NCBI GenBank assembly: GCA_036898135.1
Contig: CM072523.1
Coordinates: 45,735,329-45,799,328 of the forward strand
Direction: 5' to 3'
Source of the DNA: Oncomelania hupensis
Taxonomy: Eukaryota > Mollusca > Gastropoda > Littorinimorpha > Pomatiopsidae
DNA: 64,000 bases
Of this stretch, positions 52,946-64,000 are shown one piece after another. The notes under the pieces were generated by a model. It was not told the DNA's origin and searched no databases. It saw nothing but the letters and a program-made list of their open reading frames with translations. The first letter of the stretch is position 1; each line of letters begins with the position of its first letter. A program made the position numbers and the translations under genes.

Positions 52946-52999
52946 TCTCGTTGGCTAGTCGTGTCTGTCGCATCAGCTGGTTTGGCCCCGATGGCTGGT

Positions 53000-53830
53000 T
53001 GGTTGTTTTATTAACGTCTTTTTTCATCAGGAGGATAAAGACCATACATACAAATTCACGCATTTAAACAGACATACATGAACACATACATACACATAGA
53101 TACTATTACTATCTCTCTAACATAACAATAATAATGTCAGTTAAATAAAACGAGCTACTGGAGAATTGATTAAAGCTTTTGCCAATCCCAAACTTAATTC
53201 ATTGCTAATGTTTTTAACTGATGCTATAGTATTTACTTCAATGGGCAAAAGATGATGAATCTGAATACAATCAAATAATATATGTTTTAGCGTTAGTGGT
53301 TCATCACAAATGCACTTTCCATTTGTACAATATTTGGTTTTAATTGAATTTAATAATATTCTGTTCGCTGTAGATGAAACTGATCTGGGAAATCCACGAA
53401 GATTTTCATAGTTTGTATATAAATGAAGTTTCTTTACAATAACATTTTCAATATTGTTTTGAATTTCTTTAGAAGACAGATTTCATTTAACTGATAGGGA
53501 ATTAATATTTAATGCACCTAATTTTGCAGCATGATCAGCCCAATCATTATATAGAAATCCACAATGTGATGGAATACAGCAGAAGGTCACTTCAGTACCA
53601 CTAATTATTCATCCATAAATAACGTTATTAATCTCAAAAATAATATCTTTGCGTTCACTGTTAATAGTAGATTTTAGAGCTTCTAAAACAGATAGGGAAT
53701 CTACGCATAAAACTATACTAACTATATTCAGACGTAAACTAGAAATTTTATTTAGAGCCATTAGTATAGCAATTAATTCCGCAGTAAAAATAGAATAACC
53801 TTTTCCTATATAAAACGATTCTGATATTTT
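53000..53830 (-). pseudogene. LINE C-terminal RNase H domain (I-type LINE)
   Basis: On the minus strand from about 53825: GYSIFTAELIAILMALNKIS, VLCVDSLSVLEALKST, an in-frame stop, then VTFCCIPSHCGFLYNDWADH AAKLGALNI, another stop, and a tail with CTNGKCICDEPLTLKHILFD C. AEL, DS and the IPSH.G..ND.AD block are the RNase H signature (catalytic D, E, D and the H/ND.AD end) of I-clade-related LINEs. Two or more stops make it dead. RT is not visible upstream. The 3' end probably lies near 53000. Confidence 0.8.
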
Positions 53831-55330
53831 TGATAGTTTGGCCCTTGTTACGTTGAAACGCGAAGGATAGTATGTCTGAAACGCGCACGATAGATCTAAT
53901 CGTTTCGCTTTGCAAAGTATTCAATAATAGAGTGTATTTACCTTTGATTTGAGTTTGCATTGTTGTTAGGAGAAGCTTTGTATAATGTTGGTAATTTTAG
54001 TTGGTCGATATTATTGCAGAATTCTCTAGATTTGCTTGTTTACTGTCGATCGAAGCTTCTTGATGGATGTAGATATTTGAGAACATTTTTGGACAGAAAG
54101 GAAAGTTGTATGACGTAAAACAGTGATGACGAAGTTAATTTTGATTGGTTGTGGTGCGTTACGCTGGAGTGTCCTAAATTGTTCTGGAGTATAGAGAGAC
54201 TATATAAGTGCCGCACTGTTTCAAAAAAGAGTAGTGTTGTCAAAGAGCTTATTACGGAAAGAGGGAGAACTTCCATTATGTCCTATACAAAAATGCGAGA
54301 CGCTCTCACGGATTATTTCCCTTTGCTCGGGCTGGCTATATTTCATCATCTGATATATGAATGATCTGTGCGTGGTAACTTATTGAGCCTATGCCATTGC
54401 AAAAGAACATTTTTATGGCAACGTTTGCAAAAACCAAACTTTTAACCATCATTATTATTAACATTCCGCTACTGCTGTCTTTTTTTTGTTGTTTATGTTT
54501 ACTTATTGACATTTATTAGGTGCTTTTATGCTGCTTATGTGTGTATGTCATAGGTTCGTTTTCTGCCCTGGAATTTATTATTTTTTAATCTACGACAGAT
54601 ATTTTAAAATTAAAATATGCATGACAGACTGTTTCATTTATCCGAAACTGTGTAAATCCGTAATCGTGAGAGAGAGAGAGAGAAAGAGAAAGAGAGAGAG
54701 AGAGAGAGAGGTTGGGGGAAGAGAGAACTCTGTCATTCAATCAGTTAATCACAATAAAGCACAATAACAAAATGTTTCACTAATAGTGTGAATTTAATTT
54801 ATATCAGGTGTCCACCTACCCTCCAACCCTCTCACCTCCCACATCACTGGCTTAATAACATCAGTCACTTCATGGAAAATTAATTAATCAGACAGAACAA
54901 TCAGAACCTGGACTACATACAACATTCCACGCAATATGGATCTAATGCGCAGAAATTCACAGATCAGAACAAGGACTGAGTTTCTACATTACATTTTGTT
55001 CCCGTTTACACTCAAACGAGAAGGGATTACAACAGATCAAGGACCATTTTTGTGCCTAGGTAAGAGGTTATCTTGCACAGTATTTGATCACGAGGAGAAA
55101 ACAGACTTAGTCTAATTTAACTTGTTAACATAAGCAGTTTGACGAAGCCAAACTGCTAATCTGACAACATCTACGTTTGAAATGTAAGCACAAATATAAT
55201 AGTCAAACAACCTAGAAACAACGTAAACAGTGAGCGACCTTTTGAACGTAAACTGTCAGCAAGCAAACAGTTTTTGTTTTAGCACATAGAATAGATATAA
55301 CATGAATCACTGAAGCCTCTCTCCGATTGT
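53831..55330. other. Non-coding
   Basis: AT-rich. A TATA-like ACTATATAAGTGCCGC at 54199 is followed by a 71-residue plus frame (54149-54364) without a known domain. GA array at 54666-54710. Nothing else supported. Confidence 0.45.
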
Positions 55331-55405
55331 TTTAACAACACTGCAGCGGTCTTGGTTTAGGCCTATATAAACACACAAAAAAGAAGTTTTTCGATTGCAA
55401 TTTAC

Positions 55406-55544
55406 CTTTCTTTGTCTCTTGGAAACTTGAAAAAGAACTTGCCATTACAATTTTCTTGTATCTGGCATTACGGCAATTGATGGCTGTGCAAAAGTCACCG
55501 CCCTGTTTTACTCGGTCGCCTTTTGTCTTTCTGCCACGAGCCAT
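55406..55544 (-). pseudogene. THAP zinc-finger first exon, frameshifted
   Basis: Minus strand from ATG 55544: a basic start MARGRKTKGDRVKQGG, then FCTAINCRNARYKKI with C-x4-C spacing, the first half of a THAP C2CH finger (which binds DNA). The expected continuation is in another frame: KFFFKFPRDKER (about 55441-55406), the conserved F.FP.D..R motif. The exon then ends at a splice-donor GTAAAT (minus, 55405-55401), where THAP genes commonly have an intron. The frame change between the two halves means a pseudogene or a base error in the assembly. THAP domains occur in host transcription factors and in P-element-like transposases, so either origin is possible. No downstream exon was recognised on the minus side (to 53.9 kb). 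Confidence 0.5.
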
Positions 55545-56203
55545 TTTTAGCATGTCGACAAGGGAGCGTAACTCGTATCTTCCGTCTCGCGGTTCTGTTC
55601 CACGTTCCCTCTCTTTCTATAATACGCTCTTTGGTGTTGTTGTAAAAGTTGAGAAAGAAAAAGTGAAAAGGCGAATGAATGCAGTTGTTGATGTACGCTG
55701 AATAAAGTTTGAAAACTTCATACGACGACTCCGTGCCTTTTTGCTGATTGAACGGGTTGCGTGGATAAACGAATCCGAGTTACACTTTATCAGGACTTCA
55801 GCATTGGGGCTGAATCAACTACTGATAGAAAAACACCAACATCAAACGAATGTAACAGCCCTAGTTAGACTGAACATTACCATACTGTTGAAATAGATTG
55901 TAGTAAAATGTTTGTGCGAGGAGCAAACCACCAATTACACCGGCATAGCCCGACGATCTATGAAGGCAATGAATACTGCCACAACACAGCCGCATCTTAG
56001 CCTAAAATCCAATTGTAGGGCAGGCATAGCCGTTTGGCTAGTAGCTCACCAAAACTTGAGGTGGACAATCAAGAAAGATAAATAGAAAGAAAGAGAGAGA
56101 GAAAGAAGAGAAAGAAGACAGAAAGAATCAAACTGTTTTAACACAAAGAGTTGCAGTCTTACAATCACCTATTACAATCTGAAAACACACTCACAAACAC
56201 ACC

Positions 56204-56237
<34 letters not shown>

Positions 56238-56635
56238 CGCACACATACCAATCAATGAAATAAGCTTTTTGGTTCGATTCTAAACAAATTGTAAAAAAAA
56301 AATGAAAGTAAAAAAAAAAGAAGAAAAACAATCCAAAAAAAAGAAGCGTGCAATTCAATTAAAAATATATCTCCCCCACCCCCCACCCTCCACCCCCCAC
56401 CCCTTCCTCTCATTTTTCTCTCCAATGGCCTTTTACGATCTCCATTATTAGGTTTCGTGTTCAATAAGGGACATTTAATTCGTTCAAAGCGCCCTTGATT
56501 TCAGTGCTGTGGTTTCTTCAAAACCTGCATGATATTTTTGTGGATGATTTATCCCTGTCTGCTTGTTTGCCTGTCTGTCTGTCTGTCTGTCTGTCTGAAA
56601 GGCTTGCGTTCTCGTCCCGTTTACTTTCATTGACA
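55545..56635. other. Non-coding; CA, A and C runs
   Basis: GAAA-rich at 56070-56125, CA array at 56190-56238, A runs 56293-56345, C-rich 56370-56402, GTCT run 56571-56598. No gene. Confidence 0.5.
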
Positions 56636-56639
56636 CACA

Positions 56640-56709
56640 GCCATAGCTCAGCGGGCAGAGCGCTGTTCGCCTGGCCCATCGATGACTCATGTTTGATTCC
56701 CGCTGTGAG
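56640..56709 (+). repeat. tRNA-like SINE head (group III)
   Basis: GCCATAGCTCAGCGGGCAGA GCGC forms an A box, and TGTTTGATTCCCGCTG near 56691 a B box. The anticodon arm does not fold cleanly and the acceptor end is mismatched, so a SINE or tRNA pseudogene is more likely than a functional tRNA. The body after it is G-rich and unassigned. Confidence 0.5.
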
Positions 56710-56895
56710 AAAAACAAAAGTGGCCTCATTTTTGTTGGGGGAGGGGGGGGGAGGGGAGGGGGAGAGGGTCACTGTTCATGTCCTCGTTATTAGTGTGATT
56801 GCTCTGGCGGTTCAGTGTTGATTTAAGTCCTTACCTACCCCTTTCTTCCTTGGGATGGTAATCCCATTCTAGCGCCCTATTTGCCAAAGGTGGGG

Positions 56896-57672
56896 TGTTA
56901 GTTATTTAGTCATTGTTCATAGGGAACAGCGGACTGCAAAGAGCCGAATCAGGACCGCAACTTGGTTGAAAGAGGACTCACCCCTGATTCGTTTAAAAGA
57001 TCTGCTGAAACAACTGGTGACCTCCGCACTACAGGCGCTTTGCGCAGCCAGCTAAGTCTGCATTTCTCTACATTCGCATCATTCTCCGCTACGGCTCTTC
57101 GTAAGATCCTCCGGGCCCCTTTCGGCACATCTTCTCGAGCAGCCTTGAGCATCATGGCCTACCCTCCGTTTGTGTGCGCGTCTTCTTCAACCACACCTTT
57201 GCTGCCTCGAGCACCAACCTTCTCATGTTATCTGTACCTTCAAAGGCCTTCATACCACCGTCTGACGTACTACTATAACTTGACATTGTTGGTTTTTTTT
57301 AATTCCCCTATACGCTTATGTTTCCGGGGACGTAAATCTACGCAATTTGGTAAGGCACTCTACGAGCCGGTCACTTTTCAATAAAGGCACCCCCGTTTAC
57401 AAAAACAAAATAGAATATAAACATTAAAAAAAAAATATTAACAAAACTCATACCTAGGAAATGCCTACATTGCAAAATAATAATACCACAGAAAGCCCTA
57501 GTGGCCATTATTTTAGCAGAAAGCGTTCAATAGCCCCAAACTGACCCAACAGACCCCTCCATACACAAACGAGGAGTTTTGGGCGAGTTTTCAAGAAAAA
57601 AGGTAGATAGATGACTGGTCTAGCGAAGAAGATAGTAGATTGATATAACAGATTAAGAACGAGAAAGAACAG
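56896..57672 (-). repeat. Family A copy 4, interrupted by ~330 bp
   Basis: Minus strand. The 3' part (56896-57010) reads GATCTGCTGAAACAA and GAGCCGAATCAGGACCGCAA in the plus direction, with an AACTA-type tail. The middle part (about 57378-57672) reads GGCACCCCCGTTTACAAAAA to AGAAAGAACAGATGCG. About 57035-57375 between them is unrelated to the other copies and may be an insertion; its frames show no known domain. Confidence 0.7.
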
Positions 57673-57779
57673 ATGCGTCCTCTGCTGTACATCGACTTTA
57701 ATTTACAAAGGCTGGCAGGCTGAACTATTTAAGGCGAGAAGCTGTAGTGCTGGGTGAAACTGGTCCTCTTGTGACATGT

Positions 57780-58043
57780 TTATATTCTACTTTGTTTTTG
57801 TAAACGGGGGTTCGATAAATTAAGAGCACAGCCCCAGCGTCCCCTGCATGGGGATGCCTTTATTATAAAGTGACTGCCTGGTGGAGTACCTTCGATGTTA
57901 ACATTAGGATTGTTTCAGAAGATCTTTTTATACGGATCGGGTGTAAGTCCTCTTTCAACCAAGTTGTGGTCCTGAATCGGCTTTTTGCAGTCCGCTGGAT
58001 CCTATAAACAATGACTAACTAACTAACTAACTAACTAACCACC
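57780..58043 (+). repeat. Family A copy 5, 3' half with (AACT)n tail
   Basis: TTTGTTTTTGTAAACGGGGG through CAGCGTCCCCTGCATGGGGA to TCCGCTGGATCCTATAAACA, ending in an ACTA tetramer tail (58012-58038) rather than ATGTA. It faces copy 4 head to head. Copies 4 and 5 share subfamily features (AACTTGG, TTTGCAGTCCGCTGGA). Confidence 0.82.
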
Positions 58044-58307
58044 ATCCTAACACACGGAGATAAATCCTTGACGTGATCTTTTGCTGTAGGGCTAAAGATA
58101 ACTCAGGTGACGTGATCGAGCGCTAATATTGCTCAGCACGTGCCGTAATGTCACAGGCAACGCAACAAAGAAAACACCCCTCAGTTGACTAATGGATAGA
58201 ACCAGCAATTATACCGCACGCTGCGCCACGCAACTCTGTGTGTGTGTGTGTGCTTTGTCACTTATATTCTTTTTTCCATAGAATTGCCAAATTCTTTCAC
58301 ATGCCCG

Positions 58308-59450
<1,143 letters not shown>

Positions 59451-59539
59451 TTAAACTCGGGGAAGGTTGCATAGATATACGAAACCTGACATTTATTCTT
59501 ACAATAGGATGGCTCGAACCTGTCATTTTTTTTTTTTAT

Positions 59540-59855
59540 AGAATTGCCAGATTTCTTGACATGCTGCTGTGTCAACACAGACGTATGTGGTACACGAGAA
59601 TGCTACGTGTATGTTATTTTTGGTTTAAAAAAATATAATTAACGGATTCTTTTGCATGCGGCCGTGTCAACATACAAGGATGCGTGCGGTACGCGGAGGC
59701 CGCAAGTTGTTTCTTTTTTATATTATAGTTACCGGATACTTTTGCATACCGCGATGTCAACACAGACGTACACGGAACCTGGAACCACGGAAACAAGAAA
59801 TCATTACCGCATTGTTTTGCATACTACCGTGTCAACAAGGAAGGAATCAATGGAC
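59540..59855. repeat. Degenerate tandem repeat (~75-95-bp unit)
   Basis: Four units carry GCATGC/GCATAC...GTGTCAAC at 59558, 59653, 59745 and 59818, each preceded by TTTTATA and an A/G-C-GGATTCTTTTGCAT-like stretch. A fifth, ATAGAATTGCCAAATTCTTT CACATGCCCGTGT, lies at 58280-58315 left of the TIR element, so that element probably inserted within this array. Confidence 0.7.
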
Positions 59856-59956
59856 ATACATGTACAGTGGTATATTCCTGAATTACCCGTATCGAGAATT
59901 ATGCGAGAAATGGCGGTAAAAAGTCTCTTTGAGCGCTGAGGTGTATGAGCTGTCCG

Positions 59957-60102
<146 letters not shown>

Positions 60103-60144
60103 TATACAGCGCACAACTTCAAACAGCGTAAAATGTCAAACGCT

Positions 60145-60240
60145 TACACACACGCAAAAACGCACGCACACACGCACACACACACATACACACACACACA
60201 CGCGCGCACTCACACACACACACACACACACAAACACTTG
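60145..60240. repeat. (CA)n-rich tract
   Basis: CA repeats with CG interruptions; a second CA run at 60355-60399. Confidence 0.9.
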
Positions 60241-60355
60241 CACGTCAATAAGATCTCACGCTCGCATCCATGTTGACGTCATGTAACACATTGCCAACGA
60301 GGGATAATTACAGCACAATAACAAGATGGCAAGTCATTCAAATGTATTTCCAGAA

Positions 60356-60386
<31 letters not shown>

Positions 60387-60428
60387 TACACACACACAGC
60401 CAAAACACTAAAACTGTCAGAAGTGAGT

Positions 60429-60731
60429 CTATCCTATCCTATCCTATCCCATAACTCGAAGGTCGTTGGGGCACCACAGATGATTGTTAACCAGCTGAGC
60501 GCACTCCATCTTTCTCTGTCCTCAGCAACCCTCATAGCTTCGCTCAGTGTCAAGCCAGTCCATTCTCGAATGTTGTCCTCCCACCTCTTTTTTCTTTTCC
60601 CTCTTCTTCTGCCTCCTTGCACCGTGCATGCATTGCAGGATGGTCTTTGCAAGGCCTGATGCTCTGGTGACGTGACCATACCAGCGGAGTTTCCGTTTGT
60701 TCACCACTGTGAGCAGGTCATCGTGCTGTCC
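60429..60731 (-). pseudogene. RTE-like LINE 3' end (GGATA family)
   Basis: Minus strand: DDLLTVVNKRKLRWYGHVTR ASGLAKTIL, KKRWEDNIREWTGLTLSEAM RVAEDRERW, then a GGATA tail at 60429-60449. It is frameshifted near 60630. No TSD found. Confidence 0.82.
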
Positions 60732-60833
60732 AGATGTGTCTTTATCCCAAAGAAGCGCATTGAAAACTTGGAATGATGGGTCACGATCTGAACTTTCTGC
60801 AAGAAATTAAATTTGGTCAGATTCTTTTCAGCC

Positions 60834-60867
<34 letters not shown>

Positions 60868-60979
60868 AAACACCAACAAGCAAAGCGCGTTTAGAAAAAA
60901 ACGATAAAGCACGATGATATTTGAAGAGTGCAAACTAGTAATGCTCTAAAATGCTTAATAGTAGTTTCTAAGTATCTGC

Positions 60980-61242
60980 CAGGGCCGGATCACTTACTCT
61001 TGGAGGGGGGGGGGTGGGTGTTCCAAAAATTTTTAAGGGGTTAGGGGTGACAAAAACGTGTCCGCTCGAGGAACTTGAGTAGAATGAGGAACGTTTTACT
61101 TACCACCAGTGTCAACTAAATTAAGAGCTTTAAAAAAACTCCATATATATTTTTTTTTTGACTGAGTGAGGTACATCGAATGGCCAGGGGGGGGGGGGGG
61201 TCCGGAACCCAGGAACACCCCCCCCCCCCAGATCCGGCCCTG
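60980..61242. mobile_element. Short TIR element with CAGGGCCGGATC ends
   Basis: 263 bp with inverted ends CAGGGCCGGATC and GATCCGGCCCTG. The flanks TCTGC (60975-60979) and TGTGC (61243-61247) are a 5-bp pair with one mismatch. The ends match the family at 23616-24061 and 18216-19740. Internal G/C runs (61005-61014, 61187-61200, 61217-61229) also pair with each other. Confidence 0.8.
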
Positions 61243-62015
61243 TGTGCATAGTACAAAAAAAAAATTCAAATTAGGTTCAGTCATTCTTGAGAAGACAAAA
61301 CATAGGATGGCACCGGAGCCAGACCACTAACTTCGGTAATGTTCCCATGAATTTGGTCAAAATTCGTTTAGTGGTTCGTGAGATATGGCGGCCAAATAAA
61401 CCGACCGATGGACAGACCGACATTTGGCGCGACCTCAGTCAGCCAGACTCTGGTGTCTCAGATAGGGTAGAGTGTATTGTAGCAAACTGAAAAGAAAGAA
61501 AGAAAGAAAATGGCGTGCAACTTTGTTATATAGGTTGTACCCTCTTATCGGCTTTGCTAGATTAATTTTTTTTGTAGCGCTTCTAGCGGCGACTAGCGAT
61601 TGCTATTACTAGGCACGCACGCGCGCGCGCCCTCACACACACACAAACACACTCACGCACACACACACACAACTACAAAATGTATTTATTTAAACAAAAT
61701 TATACTTTCAAAAGACCTTTCTGGAGGGGGTGGGGGGTGGGGAGTGGGGGTGGGGTGAAACATTTTTTCTCAGTGAAGCAACACTCACTGTGAATGTTAA
61801 AAAGATCTGGATATGGGGCGTGGCCAAATCGGTTCCTTTTAAAAGAAGAAATAAATATCTCCTTAGCTCTTAAGGTGGTGTATAGCATCAATTTTCGGTT
61901 TACTAAAAACCTTCAGCAAGTGTAACACAGGTGAAACGCGTAGAAACTAATAGACATCGAGCAATAATATCTGTATCATTATAATATATAACGCACAATG
62001 CCCCCTCCCTCCCCC
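61243..62015. other. Non-coding
   Basis: CA/CG-rich run 61615-61670 and GGGGTG-rich 61722-61755. A GAGATATGGCGGCCAAATAA block at 61380 looks repetitive but is unassigned. No gene. Confidence 0.5.
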
Positions 62016-62019
62016 CCCC

Positions 62020-62370
62020 ACAAACAAAAGGACCCGACGGCTAATATTACATTTGCTGTGATACACTAAATAAAAAAAATATTCCAGGTAATCTCATAAT
62101 ATTATGTAAAACAAAAAAAACATAACAGTGCCAAGAAAAGAAAGAAAGTACCCGACGGCTAATATTTTACATTTGCAGTGATGCTTTTTCTTCTTGACGT
62201 TGAGAGCCCACGATCAATTCGTCGATCATTCTGGCAATCTGAGGCAGTCGCCACTATATAATAACATCCTGTGTAATCCATAACAGGCCGATGTAAAACA
62301 AACCCCAAAAACATACAGTTGCAAAAAACGAAAAGTAACCGACGGCTAATATTACAGTCCATGCAAGGGC
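62020..62370. repeat. Degenerate tandem repeat around CCGACGGCTAATATTAC
   Basis: The word CCGACGGCTAATATT occurs at 62034, 62151 and 62339, each preceded by an A-rich AAAAGAAAGTA-like stretch and followed by ACATTTGC.GTGAT or similar. Spacings 117 and 188 bp, so units vary in length. Confidence 0.75.
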
Positions 62371-62611
62371 CGCAATGGCAGGTGTCAACCTTAGGTGCGT
62401 GCCTGCCCAAAGTTCTTACTGAGCTGCGCATAATGCTTGCCAAATTACACACGTGCGAATTATGGTCGCGCCACTGCAGTGCGTAACGGTGTGACTTCAG
62501 GAGATGCTAAGAGGACCTACGGGGACCTTTGTCCAAACACCTTTCCTCGCCTCCATGGTCGTACCGAGGTCTGATGCAATTACACTACGTTTCCTTATAT
62601 ATTCATCTGAT

Positions 62612-62790
62612 GTGGGTTAGTCGCCCTGTTTCCTATTCCGAAGGTCGCGGGATTCGATCCCCGCAAGGGGACGAACTTATCCCAGACAAGTCACCGAGGG
62701 ATTTCTCCGGGTACTCCGGTTTCCTCCCTCCCTTCAGCAATGGTATTAGAAGCAGTCAATCTAGAATTTTATACATTCAATTTTGGTTCT
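62612..62790 (+). repeat. tRNA-headed SINE, group I (copy 3)
   Basis: A-box-like TGGGTTAGTCGCC at 62610, strong B box GGGATTCGATCCCC near 62648-62661, then the TTTCTCCGGGTACTCCGGTT block near 62702-62721 and AGCAGTCAATCTAGAATTTT, matching copy 1. Confidence 0.8.
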
Positions 62791-62928
62791 CTGTCCGTCT
62801 TCAAATAGAGATAGATGTGTAGGTGTGTTTGTTGCGTGTGTGAGAGTGTAAGTGAAACACGTTAAATTGTATTTCGGAACAGATCGCCGCCCTTTGAGCC
62901 TGATCTGGGCAAAATATACATAGTATAC

Positions 62929-62931
<3 letters not shown>

Positions 62932-63018
<87 letters not shown>
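62932..63018. repeat. (TTA)n microsatellite
   Basis: Clean ATT array of about 87 bp, 50 bp after an 'agatcgccgccctttgag' word also seen before the array at 22867. Confidence 0.95.
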
Positions 63019-63146
63019 GTGAGATCTGAGTGTATGTTGTTATCCATGAGACCGATGATAATTATGATTCACCTCGCACGCTAAAGCAGGCCTATACAAC
63101 CTCATAACTACCATACAAGGCACGCGAACTGTTCATTACACTTTCA

Positions 63147-63232
63147 CAATACAATACAATACAATACAATACAATGCAATACAATACAATACAATGCAAT
63201 AAAAATACGATACAATACAATAAAATACACCA
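63147..63232. repeat. (AATAC)n microsatellite
   Basis: ACAATACAATACAATACAAT pentamers with ATGCA and AAAAT variants. Confidence 0.9.
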
Positions 63233-63239
63233 AATCTAT

Positions 63240-63415
63240 ATTACCTTAGTGGCAAGGAAATCTCCGCGGATCAGGGCACAGAGCCTTGTGCACGTGTGTC
63301 TCGGTGACATGCGTTTGAATCCGGACTTCAGCAAACTATTTCGTGAATGCAGGAAATTAGTGTCCAGCGCCTTGAGAAGCTCTCTGAGCTTGTAAGTGCG
63401 CTATAGAAAACCAAT
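63240..63415 (+). repeat. SINE-like repeat with GCGCTATA tail
   Basis: B-box-like GCGTTTGAATCCGG near 63310 and a 3' end CTTGTAAGTGCGCTATAGAA AA, the same end type as at 3625. Probably a tRNA-headed SINE using an L2-like LINE tail; the A box is weak. Confidence 0.55.
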
Positions 63416-64000
63416 CCATTTTACCCCCTAAGGAATGACGCTATGCCGCACCCTGTTTTCATCAGAAAACTTGTTAAAATATTAATACACGAAGAACACC
63501 AGAAGAACTGTATCATGTCTACTAAGCTTACATCATTTGTCATATATATGGGTCATTTTCAAAATTGATGAAACTTCAAACCAAACAAAACGACAAAATG
63601 AAAGCTGATAACTGAAACTTGTATTGTTCAGATCACATTTGCTATACATTAATGAATTATATTCTTAAATATGCCGTTTTTTTTTAGTTAATAATGGAGA
63701 AGATTAATTATCAAATAAATAAAAAAATAAAACGACAAACCAACCAACAAACAAAAACACTACTTGGTCTACCTTTTCATTATGCTGGGTAGCATTATTT
63801 TGAATTCTTTCACGGCATTGCTCGTTTAAATCTCAGTGGTGACTGAATCTAATTTGTCTCTGGCTTGTTTTGTTCTTCGGGTTGTTTGGTGGTTCAGGCC
63901 TTCCAAGCTTAGTCAGTCACTCTTACAAGTACTAACCGCGAGCTCGACGTTGCTTCTTCATTAAAGACATAATATAAAACACGGTTGAAACATAGTGGGT
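63416..64000. other. Non-coding
   Basis: AT-rich DNA without a recognisable gene or repeat. Confidence 0.5.

Larger units (their letters stand above)
48745..52960 (-). pseudogene. Decayed LINE with endonuclease and reverse transcriptase
   Basis: Minus-strand remains in order. (1) A possible ORF1-like coiled coil, 52945-52673. (2) An APE-type endonuclease end, 52430-52239 (NSHGKCLLSMCSSLGLYNSNG, GDRYTYIRDFGNGVNDCFLV). (3) A linker ending with NIQKDFWQQIKN near 51090. (4) Reverse transcriptase: LPLFKKDCINDPNNYRGISI near 50640-50590, VVFIDFEKAIDSI near 50390, GAKQGDVCSPILFSLFINEL and FADDIAL in 50230-50070. (5) KYGAEVWGL near 49720. (6) A C-terminal knuckle ACRLCLSSAEDEVHFVLCC near 49180-49120. 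Many stops and frameshifts. A GAT/ATC array (50850-50931) and two family A insertions (51350-51922, 52032-52085) interrupt it. The 3' end near 48745 is approximate. The clade was not resolved. Confidence 0.82.

Noticed and set aside
54149..54364. 71-residue frame after a TATA-like box
   Set aside because: No domain, no second copy and no splice evidence; the TATA match alone is weak.
56640..56709. Functional tRNA gene
   Set aside because: Stem pairing and anticodon arm are poor; treated as a SINE head or pseudogene.

Overview
This window looks like intergenic DNA from a large, repeat-rich animal genome, most likely a lophotrochozoan and probably a mollusc, perhaps a gastropod. That placement is an inference. 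It rests on the mix of tRNA-headed SINEs, RTE-like and L2/CR1-like LINEs, Ty3/gypsy LTR elements, hAT elements and very abundant GA, AAG, ATT, GAT and TATC microsatellites, and no species-diagnostic gene is present. I find no complete host gene. The only host-like coding signal is a frameshifted THAP zinc-finger exon near 55.4-55.5 kb (minus strand), and there is a weak promoter/first-exon candidate near 42.0-42.4 kb.

Layout. 1-4.9 kb: 3' part of an L2/CR1-like LINE, a tRNA-headed SINE and microsatellites. 4.9-8.4 kb: a young LTR retrotransposon with near-identical 1.04-kb LTRs that encodes only a short Gag. 8.4-18 kb: LINE scraps, a degenerate TTAGGG-like tract, many simple repeats, a 23-bp minisatellite and a long hairpin. 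18.1-21.1 kb: one hAT-like transposon nested in another, both with 5-bp target duplications. 21-26.9 kb: GA arrays, a short TIR element, SINE and LINE pieces. 26.9-36.5 kb: a 9.6-kb Ty3/gypsy element with one long open reading frame (Gag with a SCAN-like capsid, CCHC knuckle, protease, integrase, then only the tail of RNase H). Its 5' LTR carries a nested 1.5-kb solo LTR, and the whole element sits inside an RTE-like LINE copy. 37-44 kb: another RTE-like LINE end, a SINE, then long AAG-rich arrays with a higher-order repeat. 44-58 kb: several copies of a ~575-bp retroposon (family A here), a decayed endonuclease/RT LINE into which two family A copies inserted, a LINE with an RNase H domain, and the THAP exon. 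58-64 kb: a TIR element whose centre is a ~615-bp TATC array, more LINE and SINE ends, a small CAGGGCCGG-type TIR element and tandem repeats.

How the parts relate. Nested order is readable from target duplications: RTE-like LINE, then gypsy element, then solo LTR; outer hAT, then inner hAT; decayed LINE, then family A copies. The two findings I rate highest are the gypsy element with integrase apparently upstream of the (deleted) reverse transcriptase plus a SCAN-like Gag, and family A, whose constant 5' end, 12-13-bp target duplications and pentanucleotide tail mark it as a non-autonomous retroposon I cannot match to a named family.
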